Part shown: positions 44,427-53,777 of the stretch, piece by piece | Position numbering within the stretch: the stretch's first letter is position 1 | Layout: every line of letters starts with the position of its first letter | Assembly: GCF_003240585.1 (NCBI RefSeq) | Contig: NZ_PCDP01000051.1 | Coordinates: 1 to 64,000 of the forward strand | Direction: 5' to 3' | From: Arminella tubonensis | GTDB taxonomy: Bacteria > Pseudomonadota > Alphaproteobacteria > Rhizobiales > Rhizobiaceae | Length of the DNA stretch: 64,000 nucleotides | Notes under the pieces: model-generated | Database searches by the model: none | Told to the model about the DNA's origin: nothing | What the model saw: only the letters and a program-made list of their open reading frames with translations | Program-made: the position numbers and the translations under genes

Positions 44427-47400
44427 TCATTCCGCCGCCACGCCCATTCGGCTGCGCTCCATCTCCTCCAGTGCACGACGGTATTCGACCGGCATGACCT
44501 TGCGGAACTTGGGGCGGTACTCGGTCCAGGCGGCGAGGATAGCCTCGGCGCGCGTCGAGCCGGTGTAGTGGAAGTGGTTCGAGATTAGCTGGTATAGCCG
44601 CTCCTCGTCGTGGCGCGTCATGTCGCCGGAGACGTCGACGCGTCCCTTGTGCATGAGGTCGCCGCCGTGATGATGCAGCTTTTCCAGCATGTCGTCTTCT
44701 TCCGGAACCGGTTCCAGCTCGACCATTGCCATGTTGCAGCGCTTGGCAAAATCGCCGGTCTCGTCAAGAACGTAGGCCACGCCACCGGACATCCCCGCCG
44801 CGAAGTTCCGTCCCGTCTCGCCGAGCACGACGACGACGCCACCGGTCATGTATTCGCAACCATGATCGCCCACGCCTTCGACGACCGCGATGGCACCGGA
44901 GTTGCGAACAGCGAAGCGCTCTCCCGCGATCCCACGGAAATAGCATTCGCCCTCGGTAGCGCCATAGAGCACGGTGTTGCCGACGATGATCGACTCCTCG
45001 GCAAGAATGCGCGAGTTCTCAGGCGGACGAACGATGATCCGGCCGCCGGAAAGGCCCTTGCCGACATAGTCGTTGCCGTCGCCGATCAGCTTGAAGGTGA
45101 TGCCCCGGGCTAGGAACGCGCCGAACGACTGCCCGGCCGTGCCCCGTAGCGTCACGCTGATCGTATCGTCCTTCAAGCCCTTGTGACGATAGCGCTTGGC
45201 AACTTCGCCCGACAGCATCGCGCCGGCCGAACGGTCGACGTTTTTGATGCCGACCTCGAAGGCAACCGGCATCTTGGATGTCAAAGCCGGCATTGCCTGC
45301 TCGATCAGCTTGCGGTCGAGGATGTCGTCGATCGGATGCTTCTGCCGCGAAGTCCAGTAGGTAGCCTCCTTCGGCGCCTCGACCTTGTGGAAGATGCGCG
45401 AGAAATCAAGCCCGTTCGCCTTCCAGTGCGAAAGCATCTCGTTCTTCTCAAGCAATTCGGACGCACCGATGATGTCATCGAGCTTCGCCACCCCGAGGGA
45501 GGCGAGGATCTCGCGAACCTCTTCAGCAACGAAGAAGAAGTAGTTGATGACATGCTCCGGAGCACCCTTGAAGCGCTTGCGAAGGACCGGGTCCTGCGTC
45601 GCGACGCCCACCGGACAGGTGTTGAGATGGCACTTGCGCATCATGATGCAGCCAGCCGCGATCAGCGGAGCCGTCGCGAAACCGAACTCGTCCGCACCAA
45701 GCATCGCGCCGATGATAACGTCGCGCCCGGTCTTCAGGCCGCCGTCGACCTGGAGTGCTACCCGCGAGCGCAAGCCGTTGAGGACCAGCGTCTGCTGGGT
45801 CTCGGCGAGACCGATTTCCCAGGGGCTGCCGGCATGCTTCAGCGAGGTCAGCGGCGATGCACCGGTGCCGCCGTCGAAGCCGGAGATTGTGATGTGGTCG
45901 GCGCGCGCCTTCGCAACGCCGGCGGCAACCGTGCCGACGCCGACTTCCGAGACCAGCTTGACCGATACATCGGCTTCCGGATTGACGTTCTTCAGGTCGT
46001 AGATCAGCTGCGCCAGATCTTCGATCGAGTAGATGTCATGGTGTGGCGGCGGTGAAATCAGGCCGACGCCAGGGGTCGAATGCCGGGTCTTGGCGACAGT
46101 CGCATCGACCTTGTGGCCAGGCAACTGGCCACCCTCGCCGGGCTTGGCACCCTGCGCCACCTTGATCTGCAGCATATCGGCATTGACGAGATATTCGGCA
46201 GTGACGCCGAAGCGACCGGAGGCGATCTGCTTGATCGCCGAGCGTTCCGGGTTGGCCGAGCCATCGCGCAGCGGAAAGTAACGGTCGGATTCCTCGCCGC
46301 CCTCGCCGGTGTTCGACTTTCCGCCGATGCGGTTCATGGCGATGGCGAGCGTCGTATGCGCCTCTCTCGAGATCGAGCCGAACGACATGGCGCCCGTCGA
46401 GAAACGCTTGACGATGTCGACGGCCGGTTCGACTTCGTCGATCGAGATCGGCTTGCGGCCAACCGCTTCGGCACCCTTGATCGTGAACAGGCCGCGGATG
46501 GTGTTCATCCTGAGGTCCGACTGGTTCACCATTTCCGCGAACTCGCGGTAGCGATCCTCGGCATTGCCGCGCACGGCATGCTGCAGGGAAGCGATGGCAT
46601 CCGGCGTCCACGCATGGGCCTCGCCGCGCATACGGTAGGCATATTCGCCGCCGATATCGAGCGTGGTCGCAAGGATAGGATCCTTGCCGAATGCCGAGCT
46701 GTGACGCGCGACGGTTTCCCTGGCGATCGCGTCAAGGCCGACGCCTTCGATCATCGTCGCCGTGCCGAAGAAATACTTGTCGACCAGCTCGGACTGCAGC
46801 CCGATGGCATCGAAGATCTGCCCGCCGCAATAGGACTGGTAGGTCGAGATCCCCATCTTCGACATCACCTTGAGGATGCCCTTGCCGACAGCCTTGATAT
46901 AGCGCGAAACGATTTCGTAGGCGTCGACTTCCTTCGGAAATTCGCCCTTCGCATGCATGTCGAGCAGCGTATCGAAGGCGAGATAGGGGTTGATCGCCTC
47001 GGCACCATAGCCGGCCAACAGGCAGAAATGATGAACTTCGCGCGGCTCGCCGGTCTCGACGACAAGGCCGACCGAGGTCCTAAGCCCCTTGCGGATCAAA
47101 TGATGGTGCACGGCAGCCGTCGCCAGCAGCGCCGGGATCGCAATGCGGTCCGGCCCCATCTGGCGATCCGAGAGCACGATGATGTTGTAGCCGCCCTTGA
47201 CCGCTGCCTCCGCGCGCTCGCACAGACGATCGAGCATCTCGGGCATGCCTTCGGCCCCACGCTCCACGTCATAGGTGAAGTCGAGCGTCTTGGTGTCGAA
47301 ACGATCTTCCGTGTGGCCGATCGAGCGGATCTTTTCGAGATCGCCATTGGTAAGGATCGGCTGACGGACTTCGAGGCGCTTGGCCTTGGCAGCGCCCTCA

Positions 47401-49151
47401 TGGTCGAGCAGGTTCGGCCGCGGGCCGATGAACGAGACAAGGCTCATGACAAGCTCCTCGCGGATCGGATCGATCGGCGGGTTCGTCACCTGCGCAAAGT
47501 TCTGCTTGAAATAGGTGTAGAGCAGCTTCGACTTGCTGGACATCGCCGAGATCGGCGTATCCGTCCCCATCGAGCCGATCGCTTCCTGGCCCGTCGTCGC
47601 CATCGGCGACATCAGTATCTTGGTGTCCTCTAGCGTATAGCCGAACGCCTGCTGCCGATCGAGCAGCGACACGTCACGACGCAACGCCCGCGGCTCTACG
47701 GGCTTCAGCTCTTCTAGAATGAGCTGCGTGCGGTCGAGCCACTTGCGGTAGGGATGCTTGGTGGCAAGCTCCGACTTCACCTCGTCGTCGGAAACGATGC
47801 GGCCCTTTTCCATGTCGATCAGAAGCATCTTGCCCGGCTGCAGGCGCCACTTCTGGATGATGCTCTCTTCAGGCACGGGCAGCACGCCGGCTTCCGACGC
47901 CATGATGACGCGGTCGTCGTTGGTGACGAGATAGCGGGCCGGACGCAGGCCGTTGCGGTCCAACGTCGCGCCGATCTGCTTGCCATCGGTGAAGGCCACA
48001 GCTGCTGGACCGTCCCACGGCTCCATCAGCGCAGCGTGATATTCGTAGAACGCCTTGCGGTCAGGCGCCATCGACTGGTTGCCGGCCCAGGCCTCAGGGA
48101 TCAGCATCATGACGGCATGCGCCATGGAATAGCCGCCGCGCACGAGGAATTCGAGCGCGTTGTCGAAGCAGGCCGTATCCGACTGGCCTTCATAGGAGAT
48201 CGGCCACAGCTTGGAGATGTCGTCGCCGAACAGGGGCGATGAGACCGAAGCCTGACGGGCAGCCATCCAGTTGACGTTGCCGCGCAGCGTGTTGATTTCG
48301 CCGTTGTGGGCGACCATCCGGTAAGGATGCGCCAGCTTCCACGACGGGAAGGTGTTGGTCGAGAACCGCTGGTGCACGAGGCAGACGGCGGACTCGAAGC
48401 GTGGGTCCGACAGGTCCTTGTAGTAGGCACCGACCTGATACGCCAGGAACATGCCCTTGTAGACGATGGTCTTGCTGGAAAGCGAGACCGGATAGAAGCC
48501 GCTCTCCTCGCCTTCATACTCCGCGTAGATGCGGTTGGAGATCACCTTGCGCAGCGTGAAAAGCCGGCGCTCGAACTCGTCATGGCTGTCGGCGTCACGG
48601 CCGATGCCGATGAACACCTGCACGTGATGAGGCTCGGTCGCAGCGATATCGGGAGCCTTCGACAGCGAGGAATTGTCGACCGGCACGTCGCGGAAACCCA
48701 GGAAAACCTGTCCTTCCTCGGCGATCACGTCCTCAACGGTCTTCTTGAAATGTTCGATCAGGGCCGGGTCCTGAGGCAGGAAGAAGTGGCCGACGCCATA
48801 CTCTCCAACAGCTGGCAGCACGACGTCCTGCTTCGCCATTTCCTCGCGGAAAAACCGGTCGGGAATCTGCACGAGGATACCGGCGCCATCGCCCATGAGC
48901 GGATCGGCGCCGACGGCGCCGCGATGCGTCAGGTTCTCAAGGATGAACAGCCCGTCGCGCACGATCTGATGGGACTTCTGGCCCTTCATATGCGCGACAA
49001 AGCCGACGCCGCAGGCATCATGCTCGTTGCGCGGGTCGTAGAGGCCCTGTTTGCGCGGAAGACCTGACGCGAATTTGGGTGTGTTGGCCATAGCTTCGGC
49101 ATTCGCCGCGCTGGCCTGACCCAATATCGTGGATGGCGTCTTGTTCGTCAT
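44427..49151 (-). CDS. gltB: Glutamate synthase (NADPH) large subunit
   Basis: 1574 residues. A 46-residue propeptide precedes the glutaminase nucleophile in HDACGVGFVAHM (Cys47). Central and FMN domains include GEGGQLPGHKV, SPPPHHDIYSIEDLAQLIYDLK, and the 3Fe-4S cluster region CIMMRKCHLNTCPVGVATQDP. The C-terminal beta-helix has the GxxG repeats (GDGNDYVGKGLSGGRI). It makes two glutamates from glutamine and 2-oxoglutarate. GGAGGGAAGACG precedes the ATG. gltD follows after the vapBC insertion. Confidence 0.96.
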   Translation of the reverse strand: MTNKTPSTILGQASAANAEAMANTPKFASGLPRKQGLYDPRNEHDACGVGFVAHMKGQKSHQIVRDGLFILENLTHRGAVGADPLMGDGAGILVQIPDRFFREEMAKQDVVLPAVGEYGVGHFFLPQDPALIEHFKKTVEDVIAEEGQVFLGFRDVPVDNSSLSKAPDIAATEPHHVQVFIGIGRDADSHDEFERRLFTLRKVISNRIYAEYEGEESGFYPVSLSSKTIVYKGMFLAYQVGAYYKDLSDPRFESAVCLVHQRFSTNTFPSWKLAHPYRMVAHNGEINTLRGNVNWMAARQASVSSPLFGDDISKLWPISYEGQSDTACFDNALEFLVRGGYSMAHAVMMLIPEAWAGNQSMAPDRKAFYEYHAALMEPWDGPAAVAFTDGKQIGATLDRNGLRPARYLVTNDDRVIMASEAGVLPVPEESIIQKWRLQPGKMLLIDMEKGRIVSDDEVKSELATKHPYRKWLDRTQLILEELKPVEPRALRRDVSLLDRQQAFGYTLEDTKILMSPMATTGQEAIGSMGTDTPISAMSSKSKLLYTYFKQNFAQVTNPPIDPIREELVMSLVSFIGPRPNLLDHEGAAKAKRLEVRQPILTNGDLEKIRSIGHTEDRFDTKTLDFTYDVERGAEGMPEMLDRLCERAEAAVKGGYNIIVLSDRQMGPDRIAIPALLATAAVHHHLIRKGLRTSVGLVVETGEPREVHHFCLLAGYGAEAINPYLAFDTLLDMHAKGEFPKEVDAYEIVSRYIKAVGKGILKVMSKMGISTYQSYCGGQIFDAIGLQSELVDKYFFGTATMIEGVGLDAIARETVARHSSAFGKDPILATTLDIGGEYAYRMRGEAHAWTPDAIASLQHAVRGNAEDRYREFAEMVNQSDLRMNTIRGLFTIKGAEAVGRKPISIDEVEPAVDIVKRFSTGAMSFGSISREAHTTLAIAMNRIGGKSNTGEGGEESDRYFPLRDGSANPERSAIKQIASGRFGVTAEYLVNADMLQIKVAQGAKPGEGGQLPGHKVDATVAKTRHSTPGVGLISPPPHHDIYSIEDLAQLIYDLKNVNPEADVSVKLVSEVGVGTVAAGVAKARADHITISGFDGGTGASPLTSLKHAGSPWEIGLAETQQTLVLNGLRSRVALQVDGGLKTGRDVIIGAMLGADEFGFATAPLIAAGCIMMRKCHLNTCPVGVATQDPVLRKRFKGAPEHVINYFFFVAEEVREILASLGVAKLDDIIGASELLEKNEMLSHWKANGLDFSRIFHKVEAPKEATYWTSRQKHPIDDILDRKLIEQAMPALTSKMPVAFEVGIKNVDRSAGAMLSGEVAKRYRHKGLKDDTISVTLRGTAGQSFGAFLARGITFKLIGDGNDYVGKGLSGGRIIVRPPENSRILAEESIIVGNTVLYGATEGECYFRGIAGERFAVRNSGAIAVVEGVGDHGCEYMTGGVVVVLGETGRNFAAGMSGGVAYVLDETGDFAKRCNMAMVELEPVPEEDDMLEKLHHHGGDLMHKGRVDVSGDMTRHDEERLYQLISNHFHYTGSTRAEAILAAWTEYRPKFRKVMPVEYRRALEEMERSRMGVAAE

Positions 49152-49675
49152 CGTCTTCCCTCCAGTGAAACCCGCGTCGCGGGCGACCTCTCGTCCCGCG
49201 TCTACCCCATATTAGGTTCGACGCGCGACAACGCTGTTGCATTTTAAAGATCCGGCCGCAGACCATTGCTTGAGCGAAGCAAGTCAGTCAGCGTTCCGCG
49301 CCTGCTGTCGTCTCCGCCGCGCAGCCCTCGGGCGCGCTCTGGAAAACTATAACGTGAAATCCCGGCATCGCTAGGATTTTTGGCGCCTCTTCGGCCTCAA
49401 AGACCAAAATAGGACAGCAACCCTGTCCTAATTCATCAGTTCTATGCCAGAAAGTGCGTGCTTAGGCAAGAGCGTCAAATGAAAATTTCGACGGAAGATT
49501 GCCGCTGGCCCTATCTTCGCGAAAGAAAATTTCCTTTAGGGCTATAATTTTGTTGCTAGCTTGCGTAATGCGAGATTGAAGGTGCGGTCGGCCCGCATCG
49601 AGGTTGATCGCGTCGGCCTTTTCCGTACTGTCTCGCCGACCCCGAAATCACCTCTTTCAATGCGCGGTACATTTC
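49152..49675. other. Long intergenic region between gltB and threonine aldolase genes
   Basis: No gene seen. It holds a TTGCTT-AAGCAA inverted repeat (49266-49282) on the gltB side, a perfect 8-bp-arm palindrome at 49410-49430, and a consensus -10 TATAAT at 49543-49548 without a convincing -35 on the aldolase side. The leader from about 49555 to the aldolase start has pairing potential (TTGAAGGTG with CACCTCTTTCAA), but no riboswitch class is recognisable. Confidence 0.5.
49410..49430. promoter_or_regulatory. Perfect palindrome TAGGACAG-N5-CTGTCCTA
   Basis: 8-bp arms with 5-bp spacer, about 250 bp from both divergent starts. Operator-like; the cognate regulator is not identified. Confidence 0.45.
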
Positions 49676-50725
49676 ATGTTCTTTGCTTCCGACAACTGGG
49701 CCGGTGCCCACCCCAAGATCGCCGAACGTCTGATGAAAGAGTCCGGCGGCTTTGCCGCAGCTTATGGCACGAGCGATCTCGACCTGAAGGTTGAAGCGCG
49801 ATTTTCCGAAATCTTCGAGCGCGAGGTATCGGTCTTCTTCGTCGCCACCGGCACGGCGGCCAATTCGCTCGCCCTCGCCAGCGTCCAGCGCCCCGGCGGC
49901 ATCACCTTCTGCCATTCGGAAGCGCATGTGATCGAGGACGAATGCGGCGCGCCTGAATTCTTCAGCGACTCCGCCCGGTTGGCGCCTGTCGACGGTGCCG
50001 GCGGCAAGATCGATCCGAAGGCCCTCGCCGCCAAAGTCGCCCGCTTTCCCGAGGACGCCGTGCACCACGGCCGCGCCACCGCGGTTACCATCACCCAGGC
50101 AACCGAAATCGGCACGGTGTACTCACTCTCCGAGATCGACGCGATTGCCGCCATCTGCAAGCAAGGCTCGCTTCCGCTCCACATGGACGGCGCCCGCTTC
50201 GCCAATGCGCTCGTGGCGCTCGATGCGACCCCTGCCGAAATGACCTGGAAGCGCGGCGTCGATATCCTCTCTTTCGGCGGTACCAAAAACGGTTGTTGGT
50301 GCGCCGAGGCCATCGTCTTCTTCGATCCTGAGAAGGCGAAGGAAATGCACTTCATGCGCAAGCGCGCCGCCCAGCTGTTTTCGAAATCGCGCTTTATCGC
50401 AGCCCAGTTCGACGGTTATTTCGAGAATGACCTCTGGCTTGACCTCGCCCGCCACTCCAACCATATGGCCGACCGCCTGCGCGCCGGCATCGAAAGCGCA
50501 CCCACTGCCAAGCTCGCCTGGCCGACCGCATCCAACGAAGTCTTCGCCGTCGTCGGAAAACCGGCCATCGAGAAAGCGCGGGACAACGGCGCAAAATTCT
50601 ACGACTGGCCAATTCCGGAATCCAACCAGAGCCTCGTTGGCGAAAACGAAGGCCTCATCCGGCTGGTCACCAGCTTCGCGACGACGGCGGCGGATGTGGA
50701 GGAGTTTCTGGGGTGTCTGGCTTAG
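49676..50725 (+). CDS. ltaE: Low-specificity threonine aldolase
   Basis: 349 residues from the ATG at 49676; the frame is open to 49604 but the family begins here (MFFASDNWAGAHPKIAERL). Fold-type I PLP enzyme with HMDGARFANAL and the PLP lysine in ILSFGGTKNGCW. It cleaves threonine or allo-threonine to glycine and acetaldehyde. Only a weak ribosome-binding site (GCGG). Followed by palindromic intergenic repeats. Confidence 0.9.
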   Translation: MFFASDNWAGAHPKIAERLMKESGGFAAAYGTSDLDLKVEARFSEIFEREVSVFFVATGTAANSLALASVQRPGGITFCHSEAHVIEDECGAPEFFSDSARLAPVDGAGGKIDPKALAAKVARFPEDAVHHGRATAVTITQATEIGTVYSLSEIDAIAAICKQGSLPLHMDGARFANALVALDATPAEMTWKRGVDILSFGGTKNGCWCAEAIVFFDPEKAKEMHFMRKRAAQLFSKSRFIAAQFDGYFENDLWLDLARHSNHMADRLRAGIESAPTAKLAWPTASNEVFAVVGKPAIEKARDNGAKFYDWPIPESNQSLVGENEGLIRLVTSFATTAADVEEFLGCLA

Positions 50726-50915
50726 GCGATAAGCCCCGGTCCTCATGGTGAGGTGAGATGCTGCCGAAGCGAAGGCGGAGGTAGCGGGCCTCGAACCACG
50801 AGGCCCGGCCCCGGGGTTCGTGGTTGTCACAAAGCCGCTAATTTCGGTGCAAGCGCCCTCGCCCTTCGAGGCAACTCTGCGAATTGCACCTCAGGATGAG
50901 GGCTTAACGTCCAGC
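50726..50915. repeat. Palindromic rhizobial intergenic repeat pair
   Basis: Two related segments in opposite orientation: one from CCTCATGGTGAGG through the hairpin GGGCCTCG-AACCA-CGAGGCCC (50786-50806), the other from CCCTCGCCCTTCGAGG to CACCTCAGGATGAGGG. Wording matches the common rhizobial 'CCTCA..TGAGG' intergenic repeats as I know them. Confidence 0.55.
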
Positions 50916-50923
50916 CCGATTTT

Positions 50924-51124
50924 TCAATCGCCATTGACAACGGGGTGGCTCCGCGCCCTTTGGATGCTCTCCATCAATTCCGGCAAAGCCTCGGCAAATG
51001 GCCTGGCTTGCGCAAGATCTAAGTCTGTAGCCTCACCGTCATCGGGATCGGAAGCAATCTGCTTTTGGACTTCGGCTTCCTCGGCATCATCAAGCCCGCG
51101 ATGTTCATCGAAAATACGGTTCAT
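50924..51124 (-). CDS. Small antitoxin-like protein without a toxin partner
   Basis: 66 residues from the ATG at 51124, which has AAGGAG upstream. Acidic N-terminal half, then DLDLAQARPFAEALPELMESIQRARSH, which resembles the C-terminal region of small antitoxins of BrnA-like or HTH-antitoxin groups (pattern ARPFAExxPELxxSIxRxRGRP). No toxin gene is adjacent; the LysR gene ends 31 bp upstream. The good ribosome-binding site argues for a real gene. Confidence 0.6.
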   Translation of the reverse strand: MNRIFDEHRGLDDAEEAEVQKQIASDPDDGEATDLDLAQARPFAEALPELMESIQRARSHPVVNGD

Positions 51125-51155
51125 AAATTGCTCCTTTCTTCTCGACCGGCCTCCT

Positions 51156-52013
51156 TCAACCAGCCCGTAAACTCCTGACCTTCGCCAAAATATCCTCTGA
51201 CAATGCGCTGACCAACAGCTGATCAGCCCCTTTCCGCGGCACGAGCACGAACTCAACGTCCTCAAGCAGCGGCAGCCAGCCCGGAGCGATCTCGGTAAGT
51301 CCTGACGGCGCCATGCTGCGCGGCTGAACCAGCACGCCCATTCCGGCGCGTGCGGCCGCTGTTAGACCGCTCAAGCTGCCACAGGTGCAGACGATCCGCC
51401 ACGGCACCTGCTGGCGGCGCAGCGCCTCCAGCGCCACGGCGCGGGTAACGCTCGGCGCAGGAAACGCGATCAGCGGCAAAGGTGCCGTTGAAGCCCGGAT
51501 TCGCTCAGGATCACGCGCCAGCCAGATCAAGGGTTCGCGATAGACCAACCGCCCTCTGACATCGCCGAGCCGTCGCTTGGCGAGAACAAGGTCGAGCTCG
51601 CCATTGTCCTGCATCTCGTAAAGCCCGCCGCTGAGCGCCACCGTCAGTTCGAGATCGACGGAGGGATGCGAGCGTACGAACTCCTCGAGCACGGCCGGCA
51701 GCTGGCTGGTGACGAAGTCTTCGGAGACGCCGAGCCTGAGGCTGCCGCGAAGGCTATTGTCGGCAAAGAGCGACTGCACCTGCCCCTGGATCGACAGCAT
51801 TGTTCGGGCATGGCCGAGCAGCGCCTCACCGTCGCCGGTCAGAACCACGCGGTGCGTATCCCGCGCCAAAAGCTTCCGCCCCAGCGCGGCTTCCAATCGT
51901 TGAATATGCTGGCTGACAGTCGATTGCCCCAGGCCCAGCCGCTCGGCCGCCAGCGTGAAGCTCCCCATTTGTTCGACAGCGACGAAACTCTGCAACTGGG
52001 TCAGGTCGAGCAT
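51156..52013 (-). CDS. LysR-family transcriptional regulator
   Basis: 285 residues. HTH at residues 3-60 (LQSFVAVEQMGSFTLAAERLGLGQSTVSQHIQRLEAALGRKLL) and a substrate-binding domain after about 88. Divergent from the symporter gene, with 91 bp between starts and a palindrome ATAACTGTTAT in that gap; it very likely controls that transporter and itself. Confidence 0.92.
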   Translation of the reverse strand: MLDLTQLQSFVAVEQMGSFTLAAERLGLGQSTVSQHIQRLEAALGRKLLARDTHRVVLTGDGEALLGHARTMLSIQGQVQSLFADNSLRGSLRLGVSEDFVTSQLPAVLEEFVRSHPSVDLELTVALSGGLYEMQDNGELDLVLAKRRLGDVRGRLVYREPLIWLARDPERIRASTAPLPLIAFPAPSVTRAVALEALRRQQVPWRIVCTCGSLSGLTAAARAGMGVLVQPRSMAPSGLTEIAPGWLPLLEDVEFVLVPRKGADQLLVSALSEDILAKVRSLRAG

Positions 52014-52030
52014 GGCAATCCCATTTCATG

Positions 52031-52041
52031 ATAACTGTTAT
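52031..52041. promoter_or_regulatory. Palindromic LysR operator candidate
   Basis: Perfect 11-bp palindrome ATAAC-T-GTTAT between the divergent LysR and symporter genes, with a second dyad CATCG-N7-CGATG at 52048-52064. Confidence 0.4.
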
Positions 52042-52104
52042 TCCTTGCATCGTGGATCGCGATGAGGCAATCAGCAAGGAGAATTTTTCGACGGGATTGG
52101 CAAC

Positions 52105-53136
52105 ATGCGCCGCTTTCTACCTGACACCTTTACCATTCTGCTCGTGTTGACCGTTCTGACGGCATCCTTGTTACCCGTGCATGGTGCTGCCGCCGGCTAC
52201 TTTGGAATAGCGACCGACATTGCCATCGGCCTGCTGTTTTTCCTGCACGGTGCCCGCCTGTCGCGCGAGGTGGTGATATCAGGTGCGCTGCATTGGCGGC
52301 TTCACCTCGCCATCCTTCTGACGACCTTCGGTCTCTTTCCTCTGCTCGGTCTCGCCATGGGCGCCCTGGTGCCGACCGTGCTGCCACAGGCGCTCTATAC
52401 CGGAATTCTCTTCCTCTGCGTCCTGCCCTCGACCGTGCAGTCGTCGATCGCGTTCACGTCGATTGCCGGCGGCAACGTACCAGCGGCGATCTGCTCGGCG
52501 TCGGCATCGAATATCTTCGGCATGTTCCTGACCCCGCTTCTGGTCGGCCTGCTCTTTTCCGTCGGCGGCCATGGTGGCGGATTCTCGTGGACTGTGCTGG
52601 AGCAGATCATGCTGCAGCTCCTTGCCCCCTTTATTGCCGGCCAATTGCTGCAGCCGTGGATAGGAAACTGGATCCGCTCGAAGAAGAAGATCCTGATGCC
52701 GGTCGATCGCGGCTCGATCCTGATGGTCGTCTATTCCGCATTTAGCGCCTCGGTCGTCGAAGGCTTGTGGCACACATTCTCGATCGCCGACATCGCCGCC
52801 GTCATCGTCGCCGACATGCTTCTGCTGGCGCTGGTCCTCTGCATCACCATGTTCGGCAGCCGCTGGCTCGGCTTTTCCCGGGCGGACGAGATCACCATCA
52901 CCTTCTGCGGCTCGAAGAAGAGCCTCGCCAGCGGCGTACCGATGGCAAGCGTCATATTCGCCGGGCAGGGCATTGGCGCGATCGTGTTGCCGCTTATGCT
53001 GTTCCACCAGATTCAACTCATGGCCTGCGCCGTCATCGCGCAGAAATATGCGGACGCTGCCCACCGCGCGTCAGCCCGCAGCGTCGCAGAAGCCGAACGT
53101 CTGCAGGAAGAAGCCGAGGCCATCAGCCCCACCTGA
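52105..53136 (+). CDS. Bile acid:sodium symporter-family transporter
   Basis: 343 residues with nine or ten membrane segments. The pattern fits the SBF-like/PF13593 group: FLHGARLSREVVISGALHWRLH, LPSTVQSSIAFTSIAGGNVPAAICSASASNIFG, and ITFCGSKKSLASGVPMA. A sodium-coupled carrier of organic anions; substrate unknown. A GGGA precedes the ATG. Paired with the divergent LysR gene. Short Lys/Glu-rich cytoplasmic tail. Confidence 0.9.
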   Translation: MRRFLPDTFTILLVLTVLTASLLPVHGAAAGYFGIATDIAIGLLFFLHGARLSREVVISGALHWRLHLAILLTTFGLFPLLGLAMGALVPTVLPQALYTGILFLCVLPSTVQSSIAFTSIAGGNVPAAICSASASNIFGMFLTPLLVGLLFSVGGHGGGFSWTVLEQIMLQLLAPFIAGQLLQPWIGNWIRSKKKILMPVDRGSILMVVYSAFSASVVEGLWHTFSIADIAAVIVADMLLLALVLCITMFGSRWLGFSRADEITITFCGSKKSLASGVPMASVIFAGQGIGAIVLPLMLFHQIQLMACAVIAQKYADAAHRASARSVAEAERLQEEAEAISPT

Positions 53137-53162
53137 ACCAACCCAGCTTCGAACATAAAAAA

Positions 53163-53185
53163 AGCGGCGCCTTGCGAGCGCCGCT
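53163..53185. terminator. Bidirectional terminator between symporter and hsp20
   Basis: AGCGGCGC, loop CTTGCGA, GCGCCGCT with A-run before and CTTTC after. Confidence 0.75.
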
Positions 53186-53211
53186 CTTTCAGTCTTCAGT
53201 CCTGGGAGGGA

Positions 53212-53676
53212 TTAGTTGACGTGGGCTTCGATTGCCTTCGGTGCCTCAACGGGCTCGGCGGCGATGGCAATCTTGCGGGGCTTCATGGCTTCCGGAATGT
53301 TGCGCAGCAGGTCGATGTGCAGCAGGCCATTCTTCAGCGATGCAGCCTGAACCTCGACGTGATCGGCAAGCTGGAAGCGGCGCTCGAATGCGCGCTTTGC
53401 GATGCCGCGATAGAGGTATTCGCCGGTCTCGGCGGGCTCTTCGCTCTTCTCACCCTTGACGGTCAGGACATGGGCATGAGCTTCGAGGCTGAGTTCCGTC
53501 TCGTCAAAGCCAGCGACCGCCATGGTGATGCGATAGGTGGTCTCGCCGGTCCGCTCGATATTGTAGGGCGGGTAAGTCTGTGCCTGGTCCGGCTGGGCCA
53601 AGCTGTCGAGCATGGTGAAGAGACGGTCGAAACCGACGGTGGAACGATAAAGGGGGGAAAAGTCAACGTGGCGCAT
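53212..53676 (-). CDS. Small heat-shock protein, Hsp20/IbpA family
   Basis: 154 residues from the ATG at 53676 with a consensus AGGAGG upstream. Class A rhizobial sHsp: N-terminal DFSPLYRSTVGFDRLFTMLDSL, then the alpha-crystallin domain (YPPYNIERTGETTYRITMAVAGF ... HVLTVKGEK ... RGIAKRAFERRFQLADHVEVQAASLKNGLLHIDLLRNIPE). Binds unfolding proteins. The leader carries a RpoH-type promoter and a ROSE-like thermosensor. The frame is open further upstream but is not translated. Confidence 0.95.
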   Translation of the reverse strand: MRHVDFSPLYRSTVGFDRLFTMLDSLAQPDQAQTYPPYNIERTGETTYRITMAVAGFDETELSLEAHAHVLTVKGEKSEEPAETGEYLYRGIAKRAFERRFQLADHVEVQAASLKNGLLHIDLLRNIPEAMKPRKIAIAAEPVEAPKAIEAHVN

Positions 53677-53770
53677 GGTGTCCTCCTGTGAGCGACGATT
53701 GCGGTTAAGTTGCCCCGAAGCCCCGTTTTGGCGGCTTCTAGGCGGTTCAACGGACCCTTTCGGCGTCCGT
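53677..53770 (-). promoter_or_regulatory. ROSE-like RNA thermosensor in the hsp20 leader
   Basis: In the approximately 94-nt leader, the sequence UCGCU (minus strand 53695-53691) stands 3 nt before AGGAGG, matching the ROSE core UYGCU that pairs with AGGA of the Shine-Dalgarno, with one G bulged. Upstream is a second stem GAAGCC/GGCTTC. ROSE elements control small heat-shock genes in rhizobia by melting at high temperature. Confidence 0.6.
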
Positions 53771-53777
53771 GAAATGA

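Noticed and set aside
46080..47633. 517-codon open frame opposite gltB
   Set aside because: Antisense shadow of gltB, no protein-like pattern.
49555..49675. Glycine riboswitch in the leader of the threonine aldolase gene
   Set aside because: The leader has some pairing potential, but none of the conserved glycine-aptamer sequence is visible.
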